A stretch of 64,000 nucleotides of DNA from contig JBATUR010000039.1 of NCBI GenBank assembly GCA_049671305.1, positions 1 through 64,000 on the forward strand, in the 5' to 3' direction. Positions within the stretch are counted from its first letter, which is position 1; each line of letters starts with the position of its first letter. The notes under the pieces were generated by a model. The model was not told the DNA's origin. It did no database searches and was given only the letters and a program-made list of their open reading frames with translations. The DNA is from CADCTM01 sp049671305 (lineage in GTDB: Bacteria; Cyanobacteriota; Cyanobacteriia; Cyanobacteriales; Coleofasciculaceae). Below, in pieces: positions 26,664 to 35,996 of this stretch. A program made the position numbers and the translations under genes.

Positions 26664-27611
26664 TCAATGAATAACAATTTTATCCAAACTTGCTTCTGCT
26701 GCTGGATATTGGGGATTCATTGCTTCAAGTGTATCAGCAAGTGTTCTGGCAATTACTAAATTTCGATACCACTTTTTATTAGCCGGAATTACATACCAAG
26801 GTGCATAATCTGTTGAACAATTATTAATTGCTTCCTCAAAAGCTTCTTGATACTTATCCCACAAAAGTCGCTCTTTTAAATCATTACTAGAAAACTTCCA
26901 AAGCTTATCAGGGTTTTCTAAGCGACTTTCTAAGCGGCGTTTTTGTTCATCTTTAGAAATATGCAGAAAAAACTTAACTACTGTAATATTACTCAGAGTT
27001 AGCATTTTCTCAAATTCATTAATAGTATGATAACGTTTTTGCCAAATCTCCTCTTCAACCAAATTTTTGACTCGTACAATTAAGACATCTTCGTAATGAG
27101 AACGGTTAAAAATGGTAATCATGCCTCGTTGTGGGGCACGATGATGATATCTCCACAAAAAATCATGACTTGCTTCTTCATCACTAGGTTTTTTAAATGA
27201 CCAAACTTGACAACCTTGAGGATTTACCCCACTAAAAACGTGTTTAATGGTGCCATCTTTACCTCCTGTATCCATTGCTTGCAGAACTATTAATAAGCTG
27301 CCTTGATTTTCTGCATACAAACGTTGTTGAAGCTCGCGAATGCGTTTACGACATTCTTTTAATTCGGCTTTAACATCTTTCTTTTTTTTGTAATGTTCAG
27401 AAGTATCAGGATCAAGTCCAGCTAAAGGAAATCTTATCCCCGGTTCAACTCGATACTGAGGATAATTAGGTTTTGGTGTTTTGTCTCCCATTACCTGTTC
27501 GGATTTGATGGTTTTGGCGGCATCTTTTAAGGCTTTGGCTGCCGCTTTCTTAGTTTTACGGATTTCTTCACTATTACTTGTGGTTTCTTTAGAAGAATTG
27601 CTATCACTCAT
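26664..27611 (-). CDS. Polyphosphate kinase 2 family protein
   Basis: 315 aa. Polyphosphate:nucleotide phosphotransferase: Walker A AMDTGGKDGT (112-121), lid and Walker B-like FNRSHYEDVLI (168-178), and DLKERLLWDKY. An N-terminal Lys/Ala-rich helix (20-40) lies outside the core. The family moves phosphate between polyphosphate and ADP/AMP/GDP; the subclass cannot be fixed by eye. It is convergent with mtnP; the MITE-like repeat lies between them. Upstream is the pseudo-caspase gene on the same strand (62 nt). Confidence 0.92.
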   Translation of the reverse strand: MSDSNSSKETTSNSEEIRKTKKAAAKALKDAAKTIKSEQVMGDKTPKPNYPQYRVEPGIRFPLAGLDPDTSEHYKKKKDVKAELKECRKRIRELQQRLYAENQGSLLIVLQAMDTGGKDGTIKHVFSGVNPQGCQVWSFKKPSDEEASHDFLWRYHHRAPQRGMITIFNRSHYEDVLIVRVKNLVEEEIWQKRYHTINEFEKMLTLSNITVVKFFLHISKDEQKRRLESRLENPDKLWKFSSNDLKERLLWDKYQEAFEEAINNCSTDYAPWYVIPANKKWYRNLVIARTLADTLEAMNPQYPAAEASLDKIVIH

Positions 27612-27672
27612 CTTTTTTTTGAATTATTTAACTTGATCTACTTACTTTTGATAATAGTAAAACCCACATCAA

Positions 27673-29991
27673 TCAAACTACTTGATAGATAAAGCTCAAT
27701 GTTGCCCAAGCCTTGACATCAAGAGCATAGACATCAGAAACTGCTGTAGCATCTGAATCCGAAGCGGAGGCTGCTAACATGGCACTACCTGAATGTAAGT
27801 CTTGCAAAATAGCTTCTGCTACCTCTAAAGGGTTTGATAAATCGTCAATTTGCTTGATGTTTGTTTTCAGATTACGAGATGATTCAAGCATAGCTATCGC
27901 TGATTTAAACGGCGTGCGACTACAAATCAACTGCATCTCTGCAAGTCCACTAGGTCCTGAAACTACCCAATCAGCAATTACTGCCGACTGTGGCAATTTT
28001 AAACTTTTCGCCGGAGCAATCACCGCATCAAGCAAAGTTGGTTGATTATCGCCCGGAGTATCTTCTAAGGTTGGTACGGGATAAAAAGCGATCGCATTAC
28101 CACCAGCATCAAACCCCAACAACATAAAATAAACCTTAGCATCACTAAAATTCTCCAAACGATAGCGGACAAGGCTACCAATCGGCAAACTAGGAACCGT
28201 TGCCTCGCCCATACCAGCCATCAACGGCTTTTGACCTTCCTTCAGGTTCTGTGCTGCCCCAGTCGCCCTCAAAGTTTCCCGTTGCATGACCACCGTAGCT
28301 TGAGGTGTAAACTTCTCCACAGACGCCCGTACACCCAACAGAGAAGACCCTTCATTTGCCGTCAAACGCAACAACTTTGCCGCCAGCAAGGCTCTCAACT
28401 TTGGTGTCAGTCGATTAACCGACGATTTTACCGCCTCCCCTGGCACACCTTTAGTATTACGAATCGGCTCACTATCCAAATAAAATAAGCCATAACCTCC
28501 TGCATGAGTGGAGACATCACCCCCCTCCAAACTTTCAGTAGTTGCGACAGAACCGAACAAATAATCCGCCGGCTGTTCCCCCGCCACCACCACAGCCGAA
28601 ACAGCGGGAATATTGGCAAAAGCACTCGTAGCATCTACCCTTTCAATTCTTTTTAAACCAGCATTCAAAGCCAAACTTAAGCCCAAGTTGCGGGGTAAAA
28701 CCCTGACAGCTTCTCGCACCAACTGCCCCACAGCCAACGGGTAATTCTCAATCAAAGCAGTTGTGCTGACAACTTTGGCAAAGCCTTTCAAACCCTCCTT
28801 AGAGCGTAATTGTAGCTGTGGTGAATTTGATTTTTCCTCTGCCTGACTCCATTGAGCCGACTGAGGCGGCGCCAGACTCAACAAAGAATTACTACCGTAA
28901 TACTCTAAAACCGTTGCGGGTAGTCCTGCCAACCATAACTGGATTTTGCCACTTTCTTCCACCGCCGTCACCACGCCATCTGCCCCCAGACTGGGATCTA
29001 ATGGTAAATAATAAGCAAATAAAGGCGAATCACGATTTTTTTGACCCATTAACCACGTCGGCTGTTGTTCTCTGCCTGCCAATTGCTTGACTGTACCAGT
29101 GGCACGACTGAGGCTAATTTGCACCGTCGTGGCTGGAGAAGCTTGCCACAAATACTGAGTTAAGGCATAAGTAAATAAACCCGCACTAAAGCCATTCCAT
29201 AACGCCTCAGTTGCAGGTTGATCTGGACTTGCCGCCGCTAGCACAATGCCTGGTAGTTGTGTTGATTTGCTTTGGTCTAGCGATTTTAGCCTCAGTAGGA
29301 GTTGTTCTTGAAACGCCAACTCAGCGGGGCTAGGGCGCCCAGAGGGTGGGTTGGGAGAAGATCGCACTCGCAGGTTACCTTGTAGGAGATTCTGCACAGG
29401 TGTATAGCTAGTATCAAGTACTGTGGTTACCTGAGTCGTAGCAAGCGATCGCAATAGTAAAATTAAAGTCTCTTCCAACAAATCATTACCCGTGACTGCC
29501 CCCTTAGTCGCGAGTAGGCTATCCACTGGCACTAAACTATTAGACAAACCCAGGACACTATCAGTTTCAGACTCGCTCACTTTTACCTGAGATCCATAAC
29601 CACTGAAGTGGAAAACCACCGCATCTCCAGCCTTTGCCTGGTTAGTTAGATGTTCGATAAATGCCGTTTCAATATTTTCTCGCGTGGCTTGGCTATCGGT
29701 TAGGGTTAGCACATTGCTGGGGTTGAAGCCAAAGCGATGAACTAACAATTCTCGTTGCAGTTCCACATCCGTAACACAACCACTCAAAGCCGTACTATTG
29801 GGATATTGATTAATTCCCACCAATAGCGCCAACTTACGCCCCCCAGGTTGTGCCAGCGCCTGGAAATAGCGATCCAATATTGGTACTGCCAAACTTTGCT
29901 CACCAAGTAGTGATAATGCAGCTTCACTAACACCCAAAGAGGCAAGTGCCAAAATTGCCCGTTGCAAAAAAGTCCGCCGATTAAGTCCCAT
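27673..29991 (-). CDS. Tat-targeted pseudo-orthocaspase (Tyr-Ser variant)
   Basis: 772 aa. An N-terminal twin-arginine signal (NRRTFLQRAILALASLG) is followed by a caspase p20-like domain: KLALLVGINQYPN (53-65), DAVVFHFSGYGSQ (123-135), VTTVLDTSYTP (188-198). In active orthocaspases these sites read SGHGS and DxCHSG. Here His is Tyr132 and Cys is Ser195, so no peptidase activity is expected. The Tyr-Ser pair is a known class of cyanobacterial pseudo-orthocaspases. A long C-terminal part (330-772) has no obvious family beyond a DUF4384-like stretch (VRYRLENFSDAKVYFMLLGFD, about 590-610). It probably acts outside the cytoplasm as a binding or regulatory protein. The next gene, PPK2, follows 62 nt downstream. 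Confidence 0.88.
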   Translation of the reverse strand: MGLNRRTFLQRAILALASLGVSEAALSLLGEQSLAVPILDRYFQALAQPGGRKLALLVGINQYPNSTALSGCVTDVELQRELLVHRFGFNPSNVLTLTDSQATRENIETAFIEHLTNQAKAGDAVVFHFSGYGSQVKVSESETDSVLGLSNSLVPVDSLLATKGAVTGNDLLEETLILLLRSLATTQVTTVLDTSYTPVQNLLQGNLRVRSSPNPPSGRPSPAELAFQEQLLLRLKSLDQSKSTQLPGIVLAAASPDQPATEALWNGFSAGLFTYALTQYLWQASPATTVQISLSRATGTVKQLAGREQQPTWLMGQKNRDSPLFAYYLPLDPSLGADGVVTAVEESGKIQLWLAGLPATVLEYYGSNSLLSLAPPQSAQWSQAEEKSNSPQLQLRSKEGLKGFAKVVSTTALIENYPLAVGQLVREAVRVLPRNLGLSLALNAGLKRIERVDATSAFANIPAVSAVVVAGEQPADYLFGSVATTESLEGGDVSTHAGGYGLFYLDSEPIRNTKGVPGEAVKSSVNRLTPKLRALLAAKLLRLTANEGSSLLGVRASVEKFTPQATVVMQRETLRATGAAQNLKEGQKPLMAGMGEATVPSLPIGSLVRYRLENFSDAKVYFMLLGFDAGGNAIAFYPVPTLEDTPGDNQPTLLDAVIAPAKSLKLPQSAVIADWVVSGPSGLAEMQLICSRTPFKSAIAMLESSRNLKTNIKQIDDLSNPLEVAEAILQDLHSGSAMLAASASDSDATAVSDVYALDVKAWATLSFIYQVV

Positions 29992-30142
29992 ATTACCGAT
30001 CAGCTATTAGCTAACAGCTATAGACTACCAGGAATGACGATTTTAAGTTTTGGATTATTGCTATGGATCGGATTAAATTTTTGTAATATTTCTGCAGCTA
30101 ATGTTAATACGCCCCAAAAAGCTTCGGTGTGATACGTCCAGA

Positions 30143-30168
30143 CTAAACCCCCCTTAAGCAGGGGGGAA
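30143..30168 (-). terminator. C/G-rich hairpin after sat
   Basis: CCCCCC (30148-30153) and GGGGGG (30161-30166) with a 7-nt loop, followed on the minus strand by TTTAGT. It lies about 60 nt after the sat stop codon and is a plausible terminator. Confidence 0.6.
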
Positions 30169-30225
30169 GTCAGCAACAGTATTTTGTCAGCAAGCACTTG
30201 TTATACACACCCGCTCAAATCAGGC

Positions 30226-31404
30226 TTAAATCTCATAAGTGGCAATATTCATTGCCCGTGCCAACTCGGCGGCAACTTCGGCACGCGAAAATTCTGGAGG
30301 TGGCAACTCGCCTCGGCGCAACATTTCCCGTACTTTGGTTCCCGATAAATGAACTCGTTCTTCGGGAGTGCTAGGACTGGTTTTTGTGGTTGCCATTTGT
30401 TGGCTACGTTTGCAATAAAAAGCGTGTTCAAATTTCATGGGTACAATGCCAATCTCTGATGGCTGGAATTGATCAAAGATTTTTTGAGCATCGTAGGTGC
30501 CGTAGTAGTTACCAACGCCTGCATGATCACGTCCCACAATAAAGTGAGTACAGCCGTAGTTTTTACGAATTAAGGCATGAAAAATCGCTTCTCTGGGACC
30601 TGCGTAGCGCATGGAGGCTGGGTTAATTGCCAAAATTACGCGGTCTTTTGGGAAGTAACGATCCATCATAATCTCGTAGCAACGCATCCGCACATCGGCG
30701 GCGATATCGTCATCTTTGGTTGTGCCAACTAAGGGATGGAGAAATAAGCCATCTACTGTTTCTAGGGCACATTTTTGGATGTATTCGTGGGCACGGTGGA
30801 TGGGGTTACGGGTTTGGAAGCCAACAATGGTTTTCCAGCCTTTTTCTCTGAATAAGGCACGAGACTGGATCGGATCAATTTGATATTGAGGAAATTGGGG
30901 ATGAGGATAGCGTTGCAATAACCAAACAGGTCCTGCCAGTTTGATCGCGCCTTTTTTGTATAAGACTTGCACGCCTGGATGGTTTTGGTCGTCGGTGCCG
31001 TAGACTTGGGTAGCTTCGTGGGCTTTGTTGTAGCGATATTTGCTGGTTAATTCCAAAACGCCAACAAAGCGCCCTTGGGGGTCGTCAAGGCGTACCCATT
31101 CGCCTTCTTTGAGATATTCAGCGCCTTCGGGATCAACTGAGAGGGTGATGGGAATTGACCACGGTAGCCCGTTTGCCAAGCGCATTTCGGTGACGACTCT
31201 TTCGTAGTCGGCTTTTTCCATGAAGCCTGTGAGGGGGCTCAGGGCGCCGATCCCAATCATTTCTAGGTCGGATAGTAAGCGATCGTCTAGTTGGACGCGG
31301 GGCAGGTATTCGGCTTGATCGAGAAATTCTTGGCGTTCGGCGGCTGTCGCGATGCGATTAATTAGTTGACCGCCGTGGGGAGTAATTCCGTCTGAAGGGT
31401 TCAA
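30226..31404 (-). CDS. sat: Sulfate adenylyltransferase
   Basis: 392 aa, a homodimeric ATP sulfurylase. Makes APS from sulfate and ATP, the first step of sulfate assimilation. The motif TRNPIHRAHEY binds ATP phosphates. HPLVGTTKDDDI and the FIVGRDHAGVG loop are intact. There is no APS-kinase extension. It stands alone; a long non-coding region lies upstream. Confidence 0.96.
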   Translation of the reverse strand: MNPSDGITPHGGQLINRIATAAERQEFLDQAEYLPRVQLDDRLLSDLEMIGIGALSPLTGFMEKADYERVVTEMRLANGLPWSIPITLSVDPEGAEYLKEGEWVRLDDPQGRFVGVLELTSKYRYNKAHEATQVYGTDDQNHPGVQVLYKKGAIKLAGPVWLLQRYPHPQFPQYQIDPIQSRALFREKGWKTIVGFQTRNPIHRAHEYIQKCALETVDGLFLHPLVGTTKDDDIAADVRMRCYEIMMDRYFPKDRVILAINPASMRYAGPREAIFHALIRKNYGCTHFIVGRDHAGVGNYYGTYDAQKIFDQFQPSEIGIVPMKFEHAFYCKRSQQMATTKTSPSTPEERVHLSGTKVREMLRRGELPPPEFSRAEVAAELARAMNIATYEI

Positions 31405-32219
31405 AATAGTCCTTTTTAGTTTATTTGTAAATTTACTTAAACCATATTAAATTAACAGCTCTTTGGCAGTAACTGATAAGGAAAAATTCTTATAAGTTTT
31501 TCTCAATAGGGCTTTTGGTGCAGTCTTGGCTACGGGTCGAGAGAGTTCTATACTATTGCCTACTCAGAAGACGGCTTGACTATCTGCTGTTTTTGACAAT
31601 TTTAGCAAAGGCTCTGCTTGGGACATGATCATCTCGGCTGAAAACTTGAAATGAGAAAGCTTTGCTTCTTAAACTGGTTTTTTATCCTGCCAATATTTAT
31701 GGGCTGTACATTTTTTGCTTGCTCTTCGCTTCAAGCAAGTACCTTAAAAGACAATTTTTCTCTAAGCTAATATAAATAACCAATAACATTATCAGGAAAT
31801 TGTTGCAGTTCTTCCCTCAAAAGTAATAACCTTAAATGAGGTGTATTACAGTCGTTGTACACTCAACAACTTAAGGCACAGGGCAGAAGATGTAGGCTGT
31901 GAATGATAGTCTCTACGTTGAGTCTGCCTTGGTTTAAATCTAAAGAGAGCATCTATTTTTTTGTTTAATTTTATCAGTTCTAAAGCATCCTAAAAACTGC
32001 TTAAATCTTCATGTTAGATGAATAGCCGTTTTGAGTTGGTGTTGCTTAACTGAAAAAAATTTTGCTGCAAAATTATATTTTATAATTCCAAGGAGGGGCA
32101 AGCTCTAAATTTTGATCCTTAATGTAGATCCTTGTACTACTTTAGCTTATTTCTGTTCTATTGAAGTAGTAATAATTTCTAATTAAGAGCATTCTCTAAA
32201 CAAGAGGCGGATTCTTAGA
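31405..32219. other. Intergenic gap, 815 nt, before the chemosensory operon
   Basis: This is the longest non-coding stretch apart from the CRISPR end. A hairpin TTGCTTG (31715-31721) / CAAGCAA (31732-31738) is visible. It must hold the sat promoter (minus) and the operon promoter (plus). I cannot assign boxes with confidence, and no small ORF with a good ribosome site is seen. Confidence 0.5.
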
Positions 32220-33365
32220 ATGCTAACAATAACCAAGTATCAAGCTGGGCAATTATCTCATTTGCTGGGCGATTTACAATGCGAAAAAGCTAGTGGCTCT
32301 ATTTATATAAATGCAACTATAGATCCTGCTCAAAGACCAAGATCTTACGTTCTTGTTATCAAAGATGGCGAAATTGCTTATGGCGGCTTACAAGTCCCTG
32401 AAAATAATCAAGAATTTGCCAGAATGATCGGAATTAAATTTGGTTATAGCTGGGCAAATGCTGCTATAAGATACACTGCACAAAGGTTGAAAAACACTTC
32501 ATCTTTTCGTGAACTCTTAGAAAAACTCGTTGCAATAAAAGTCTTTAAATGGGAGGAAATTGAAGCGGCTATTCAGGCTCAAGTTGTGCAAGTTTTAGAG
32601 AAAACATTAGATCAGCCAGGGGAATTAAGATTAGAATCGATTGTACCATTTGACCTGAGTTATGGTGAAAACGGTCACTATTTAGATTGGTTGAAAGTGT
32701 GGCAAGATATCACGACACGCCAACAAGAATGGGCGGCATTGATACCTTTAGTTAATTCTATGAATGCCGTACCTAAGCTTTTACCAAACAGCTTACAGGC
32801 AGTGAAAGAGCCAAAAATACAGCAGCATTTACAGCAGTGGATAGATGGCAAAAGATCGCTTCTTGATATTGCTGAAGAAATAGAAGAAGACCCGCTCAAA
32901 TTAGCAAAATCTTATCGAGCTTGGACAATTTCAAGTTGGATTACTTTAGGAGAAGAAATACCGAAACAGTTTTTTTTTGAGAAAGCAGAGCAGCTTCCGG
33001 TTATTTTGAGTGTTGATGATAGTGTGATTGTACAAACAATGATTAAACGGATTTTATCTGAGCGCTATCAAGTGTTGTTGGCAAGTAATGCTGTGGAGGC
33101 ATTAAAGATGATTAATACTAACCCGATTGCTCTACTTTTGTTAGATGTTAGTATGCCAGAAATTGATGGTTTAGAATTTTGTAAAACTGTACGCAGTCTC
33201 AAGAAATTTAAACGTTTGCCAGTCATTATGATTACGGCTAGAGATAAATTTTCTGACAAACTCCGGGGGCAAATTGCGGGTGCAACTCATTATTTGACAA
33301 AGCCAGTGGAGCCCAAATTATTAATCGAAACTGTAGACAAATATGTAGAAACTAACAAATCATGA
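32220..33365 (+). CDS. PATAN-domain response regulator
   Basis: 381 aa. Residues 1-250 are a PATAN/DUF4388-type module as in cyanobacterial PatA and PixG (GSIYINATIDPAQRPRSY, DGEIAYGGL). Residues 258-380 are a receiver: SVDDSV acidic pocket, phospho-acceptor Asp309 (LLLLDVSMPEIDG), Thr in MITAR and Lys in LTKP. Such regulators head cyanobacterial tax/pix operons and help steer type IV pili or similar outputs. It is the first gene of a five-gene operon and overlaps the next by 4 nt (ATGA). Confidence 0.9.
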   Translation: MLTITKYQAGQLSHLLGDLQCEKASGSIYINATIDPAQRPRSYVLVIKDGEIAYGGLQVPENNQEFARMIGIKFGYSWANAAIRYTAQRLKNTSSFRELLEKLVAIKVFKWEEIEAAIQAQVVQVLEKTLDQPGELRLESIVPFDLSYGENGHYLDWLKVWQDITTRQQEWAALIPLVNSMNAVPKLLPNSLQAVKEPKIQQHLQQWIDGKRSLLDIAEEIEEDPLKLAKSYRAWTISSWITLGEEIPKQFFFEKAEQLPVILSVDDSVIVQTMIKRILSERYQVLLASNAVEALKMINTNPIALLLLDVSMPEIDGLEFCKTVRSLKKFKRLPVIMITARDKFSDKLRGQIAGATHYLTKPVEPKLLIETVDKYVETNKS

Positions 33366-34534
33366 AAACTCAGCAATACCTAACATTTAGTTTGGATAAT
33401 TGGCACTATGGAATTGAAGCGGCGCTAGTGCAGGAAGTTTTGACTCTGCCTGAGCTGACACCAATTGCCCCCGCTACAAATCTGATCGGAATAATTAATT
33501 TTCGCGGACAAATTGTGCCGATATTGCATCTTAATTTACTTCAAGAGTCGCCAGTAAAACAGTTCAATCTTAACGATCACATTATTATTATACAGTGCCA
33601 AGGCTTGCAACTGGGCATAATCATTAATCAAGTTAAGGAGGTTTTAAATATCAATTCTGAAGAAATTAAAACCAAGTCTTTTTTAACAGTCAGTGAGACA
33701 AATAATGCCTTATTTTCTGGTTTGTATCAAGTGGAGAATAGTGAGATTATTTTGCTCGAACCACAGACATTAATTAGTCAACTAGATGATGTACTTCCCT
33801 TAATTTGGGATGCACAAATGCAGTTAGATTTAGTAGATTCCTCGGATGATCAGCTAGAAAAACCAGACAAAACTTCACTCAGCTTTCTTGAGTCTCCCTC
33901 ACCATTTTTTGAAGAAAATAGTCAAGAGGAGAAGTTAATTAAACAGCAAGATCAGGAAACTCAAACATCCGAAATACCTGGCAACTTTTATGATTTGTAT
34001 TGCCCTAACACTACCTCTGAAGAACGGACAATTTTTCAACAAAGAGCTAATCGACTTAAGCTATCAATTGAAACTAATCTTGCTAGTAAATTAATTCCTC
34101 TAGCAATAATTACTTTGGACAATCAATACTTTGCTTTAGATTTAGATCTAGTCCGTGCTTTTATCGATATTGATAATTTGACGCCAATTCCTTGCTGTCC
34201 TAGTCATATCATTGGCAATATGAATTTGCGGGGCGAAATTATTACCTTGGTTGATATTCGCAAGGCTTTAAATATTCCCATTTCTACCATTAAGATTGGT
34301 TCTAAAGCTGTGCTAGTTCAGATTGACGACATTGTTGCAGGATTGCCTGTAGAACAAGTATTAGACATGGTGGAACTAAATTATATTGACCTCAGTCCCT
34401 TACCTACAAACCCAACCAATGTTGCTCAACAGTATCTCAAAAATACTACTTTTGTTCAGGGTAAAACCTTGAATGTTTTAGACTTGCCAAAGCTTTTTAA
34501 ACAAGGAGGTATAACGGTTAATGAAGAGGTTTAG
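33362..34534 (+). CDS. Tandem CheW-domain protein
   Basis: 390 aa with two CheW domains. The first spans about 1-150 (LTFSLDNWHYGIEAALVQEV, IIGIINFRGQIVPIL), the second about 245-385 (AIITLDNQYFALDLDLVRAF, IIGNMNLRGEIITLVDI). An acidic, Ser/Gln-rich linker joins them (150-240). CheW couples receptors to CheA; two copies in one chain could bridge array rings or bind two partners. It overlaps the preceding gene by 4 nt and precedes the receptor gene by 72 nt. Confidence 0.9.
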   Translation: MKTQQYLTFSLDNWHYGIEAALVQEVLTLPELTPIAPATNLIGIINFRGQIVPILHLNLLQESPVKQFNLNDHIIIIQCQGLQLGIIINQVKEVLNINSEEIKTKSFLTVSETNNALFSGLYQVENSEIILLEPQTLISQLDDVLPLIWDAQMQLDLVDSSDDQLEKPDKTSLSFLESPSPFFEENSQEEKLIKQQDQETQTSEIPGNFYDLYCPNTTSEERTIFQQRANRLKLSIETNLASKLIPLAIITLDNQYFALDLDLVRAFIDIDNLTPIPCCPSHIIGNMNLRGEIITLVDIRKALNIPISTIKIGSKAVLVQIDDIVAGLPVEQVLDMVELNYIDLSPLPTNPTNVAQQYLKNTTFVQGKTLNVLDLPKLFKQGGITVNEEV

Positions 34535-34606
34535 AAAGCGGCTTCTGCTTGCTACTTAAGAACATTACGGCTCAACAAAAAAACGCATTAAATTGGAGAA
34601 ATTACC

Positions 34607-35959
34607 ATGAAAATTACTACTCAGTTACAGGCTACAGTTGTCGGAATATTAATTTTGGGTATTGGTAGTGTAGCGACATCCTTTTTCACAACCACAGGTA
34701 AAGAAGGCACAGTTGTCAACCAAGCGGGTATTGTCAGGGGTGCTTCTCAAAGATTGGTTAAGTTGGAACTAAGAGGCAACCCAAATGATGAGTTAATTAA
34801 AACTATTGATAAAGTGATCAACGGCTTGATTAATGGTGATCAAGAGTTAGACTTGCCTCCCGCTACAAATCAAGAATTTATTGGACAAATGAGGCAGGTT
34901 GAAAGTCGTTGGAAAGTTATTAAGGGTACAATTGAACAAGCCAGAAAAGAGCCAAAATTGCAAAATGAGCTGTTTGCACAAAGTGAGGATTTTTTCAAAG
35001 TTACTAACGAGGCAGTATCAAAAGCAGAAGCAGTTAGTAAAGAAAAAACTCAGAGTTTAAGAACTACACAAATTGTGATTTTTGCCATCAACGTACTAAT
35101 TTTGATTGCTATTACTTTGCTAGTTCGCAACATTACTTCGACACTTCAAGGCTTTGTTAGTACAATTGGTTCAACTTCCAATCAAATTGGTGAATCAGTT
35201 GCTCAACAAGCAAGTTCTGTTAATGAACAAGCAGCTTCTGTTCATGAAACTACGATTACAATTGAAGAATTAGGCTCATCTTCACTACAGTCAGCAAACC
35301 AAGCAGAAACTGCAGCCCAAGGAGCACAACAAGCCTTACATTTTGCAGCAGAAGGTACTCGCACAGTTGGTTATACCATTGAGGGAATTGCTAATTTAAA
35401 AGAGCAAGTAAGTGCGATCGCTAATCAAATTATCCGCCTTTCTGAACAAACTGATCAAATCTCTACTGTGTCTGACTTGGTGGCAGATTTAGCCAACCAA
35501 ACTAATATGTTGGCACTTAATGCTGGGGTAGAAGCTGCCCGCGCTGGAGAACAAGGTAAAGGTTTTGCCGTAGTCGCTGGGGAAATTCGCAAACTTGCTG
35601 ACCAAAGTAAGAAGTCAGCCGAGCAAATTAACTCACTAGTTCATAAAGTTCAATCTGCTATTAATTCAACCGTAATGGTAACAGATGAAGGCACAAAAAA
35701 AGCCACTTCTGGTATCGAATTGGCTGAAGAAACAGGCGATGTATTTACTAGTATCGCCGACGCAGTTAACCAAGTCTTTCTCAACACCCAACTGATTTCT
35801 CAAACCGCCAAACAGCAAGCAGTTGCCGTTCAGCAAGTCGTCGCTGCCATGAATGTAACTAACTTAGGGGCAAAAGAAACTGCCATCGGTATTATCCAAG
35901 TTAAAGATGCCACAAATGACCTCAACCAAGCGGCACAAAAGTTGAAAGCAGTAGTTTAG
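34607..35959 (+). CDS. Methyl-accepting chemotaxis protein (PilJ-like sensor)
   Basis: 450 aa. TM1 at about 9-28, a small periplasmic domain (30-150) with the PilJ/NarX-like motif NQAGIVRGASQRL (38-50), and TM2 at about 153-173. The signalling domain follows directly, without a recognisable HAMP domain. The hairpin tip is visible at about 292-325 (NQTNMLALNAGVEAARAGEQ), with the conserved GKGFAVVAGEIRKLAD. The ligand is unknown. It is the only receptor in this operon, and CheW and CheA are next to it. Confidence 0.9.
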   Translation: MKITTQLQATVVGILILGIGSVATSFFTTTGKEGTVVNQAGIVRGASQRLVKLELRGNPNDELIKTIDKVINGLINGDQELDLPPATNQEFIGQMRQVESRWKVIKGTIEQARKEPKLQNELFAQSEDFFKVTNEAVSKAEAVSKEKTQSLRTTQIVIFAINVLILIAITLLVRNITSTLQGFVSTIGSTSNQIGESVAQQASSVNEQAASVHETTITIEELGSSSLQSANQAETAAQGAQQALHFAAEGTRTVGYTIEGIANLKEQVSAIANQIIRLSEQTDQISTVSDLVADLANQTNMLALNAGVEAARAGEQGKGFAVVAGEIRKLADQSKKSAEQINSLVHKVQSAINSTVMVTDEGTKKATSGIELAEETGDVFTSIADAVNQVFLNTQLISQTAKQQAVAVQQVVAAMNVTNLGAKETAIGIIQVKDATNDLNQAAQKLKAVV

Positions 35960-35996
35960 TTCAATCTGTAAAACCGCCCCCTATGGCTCATTGATC

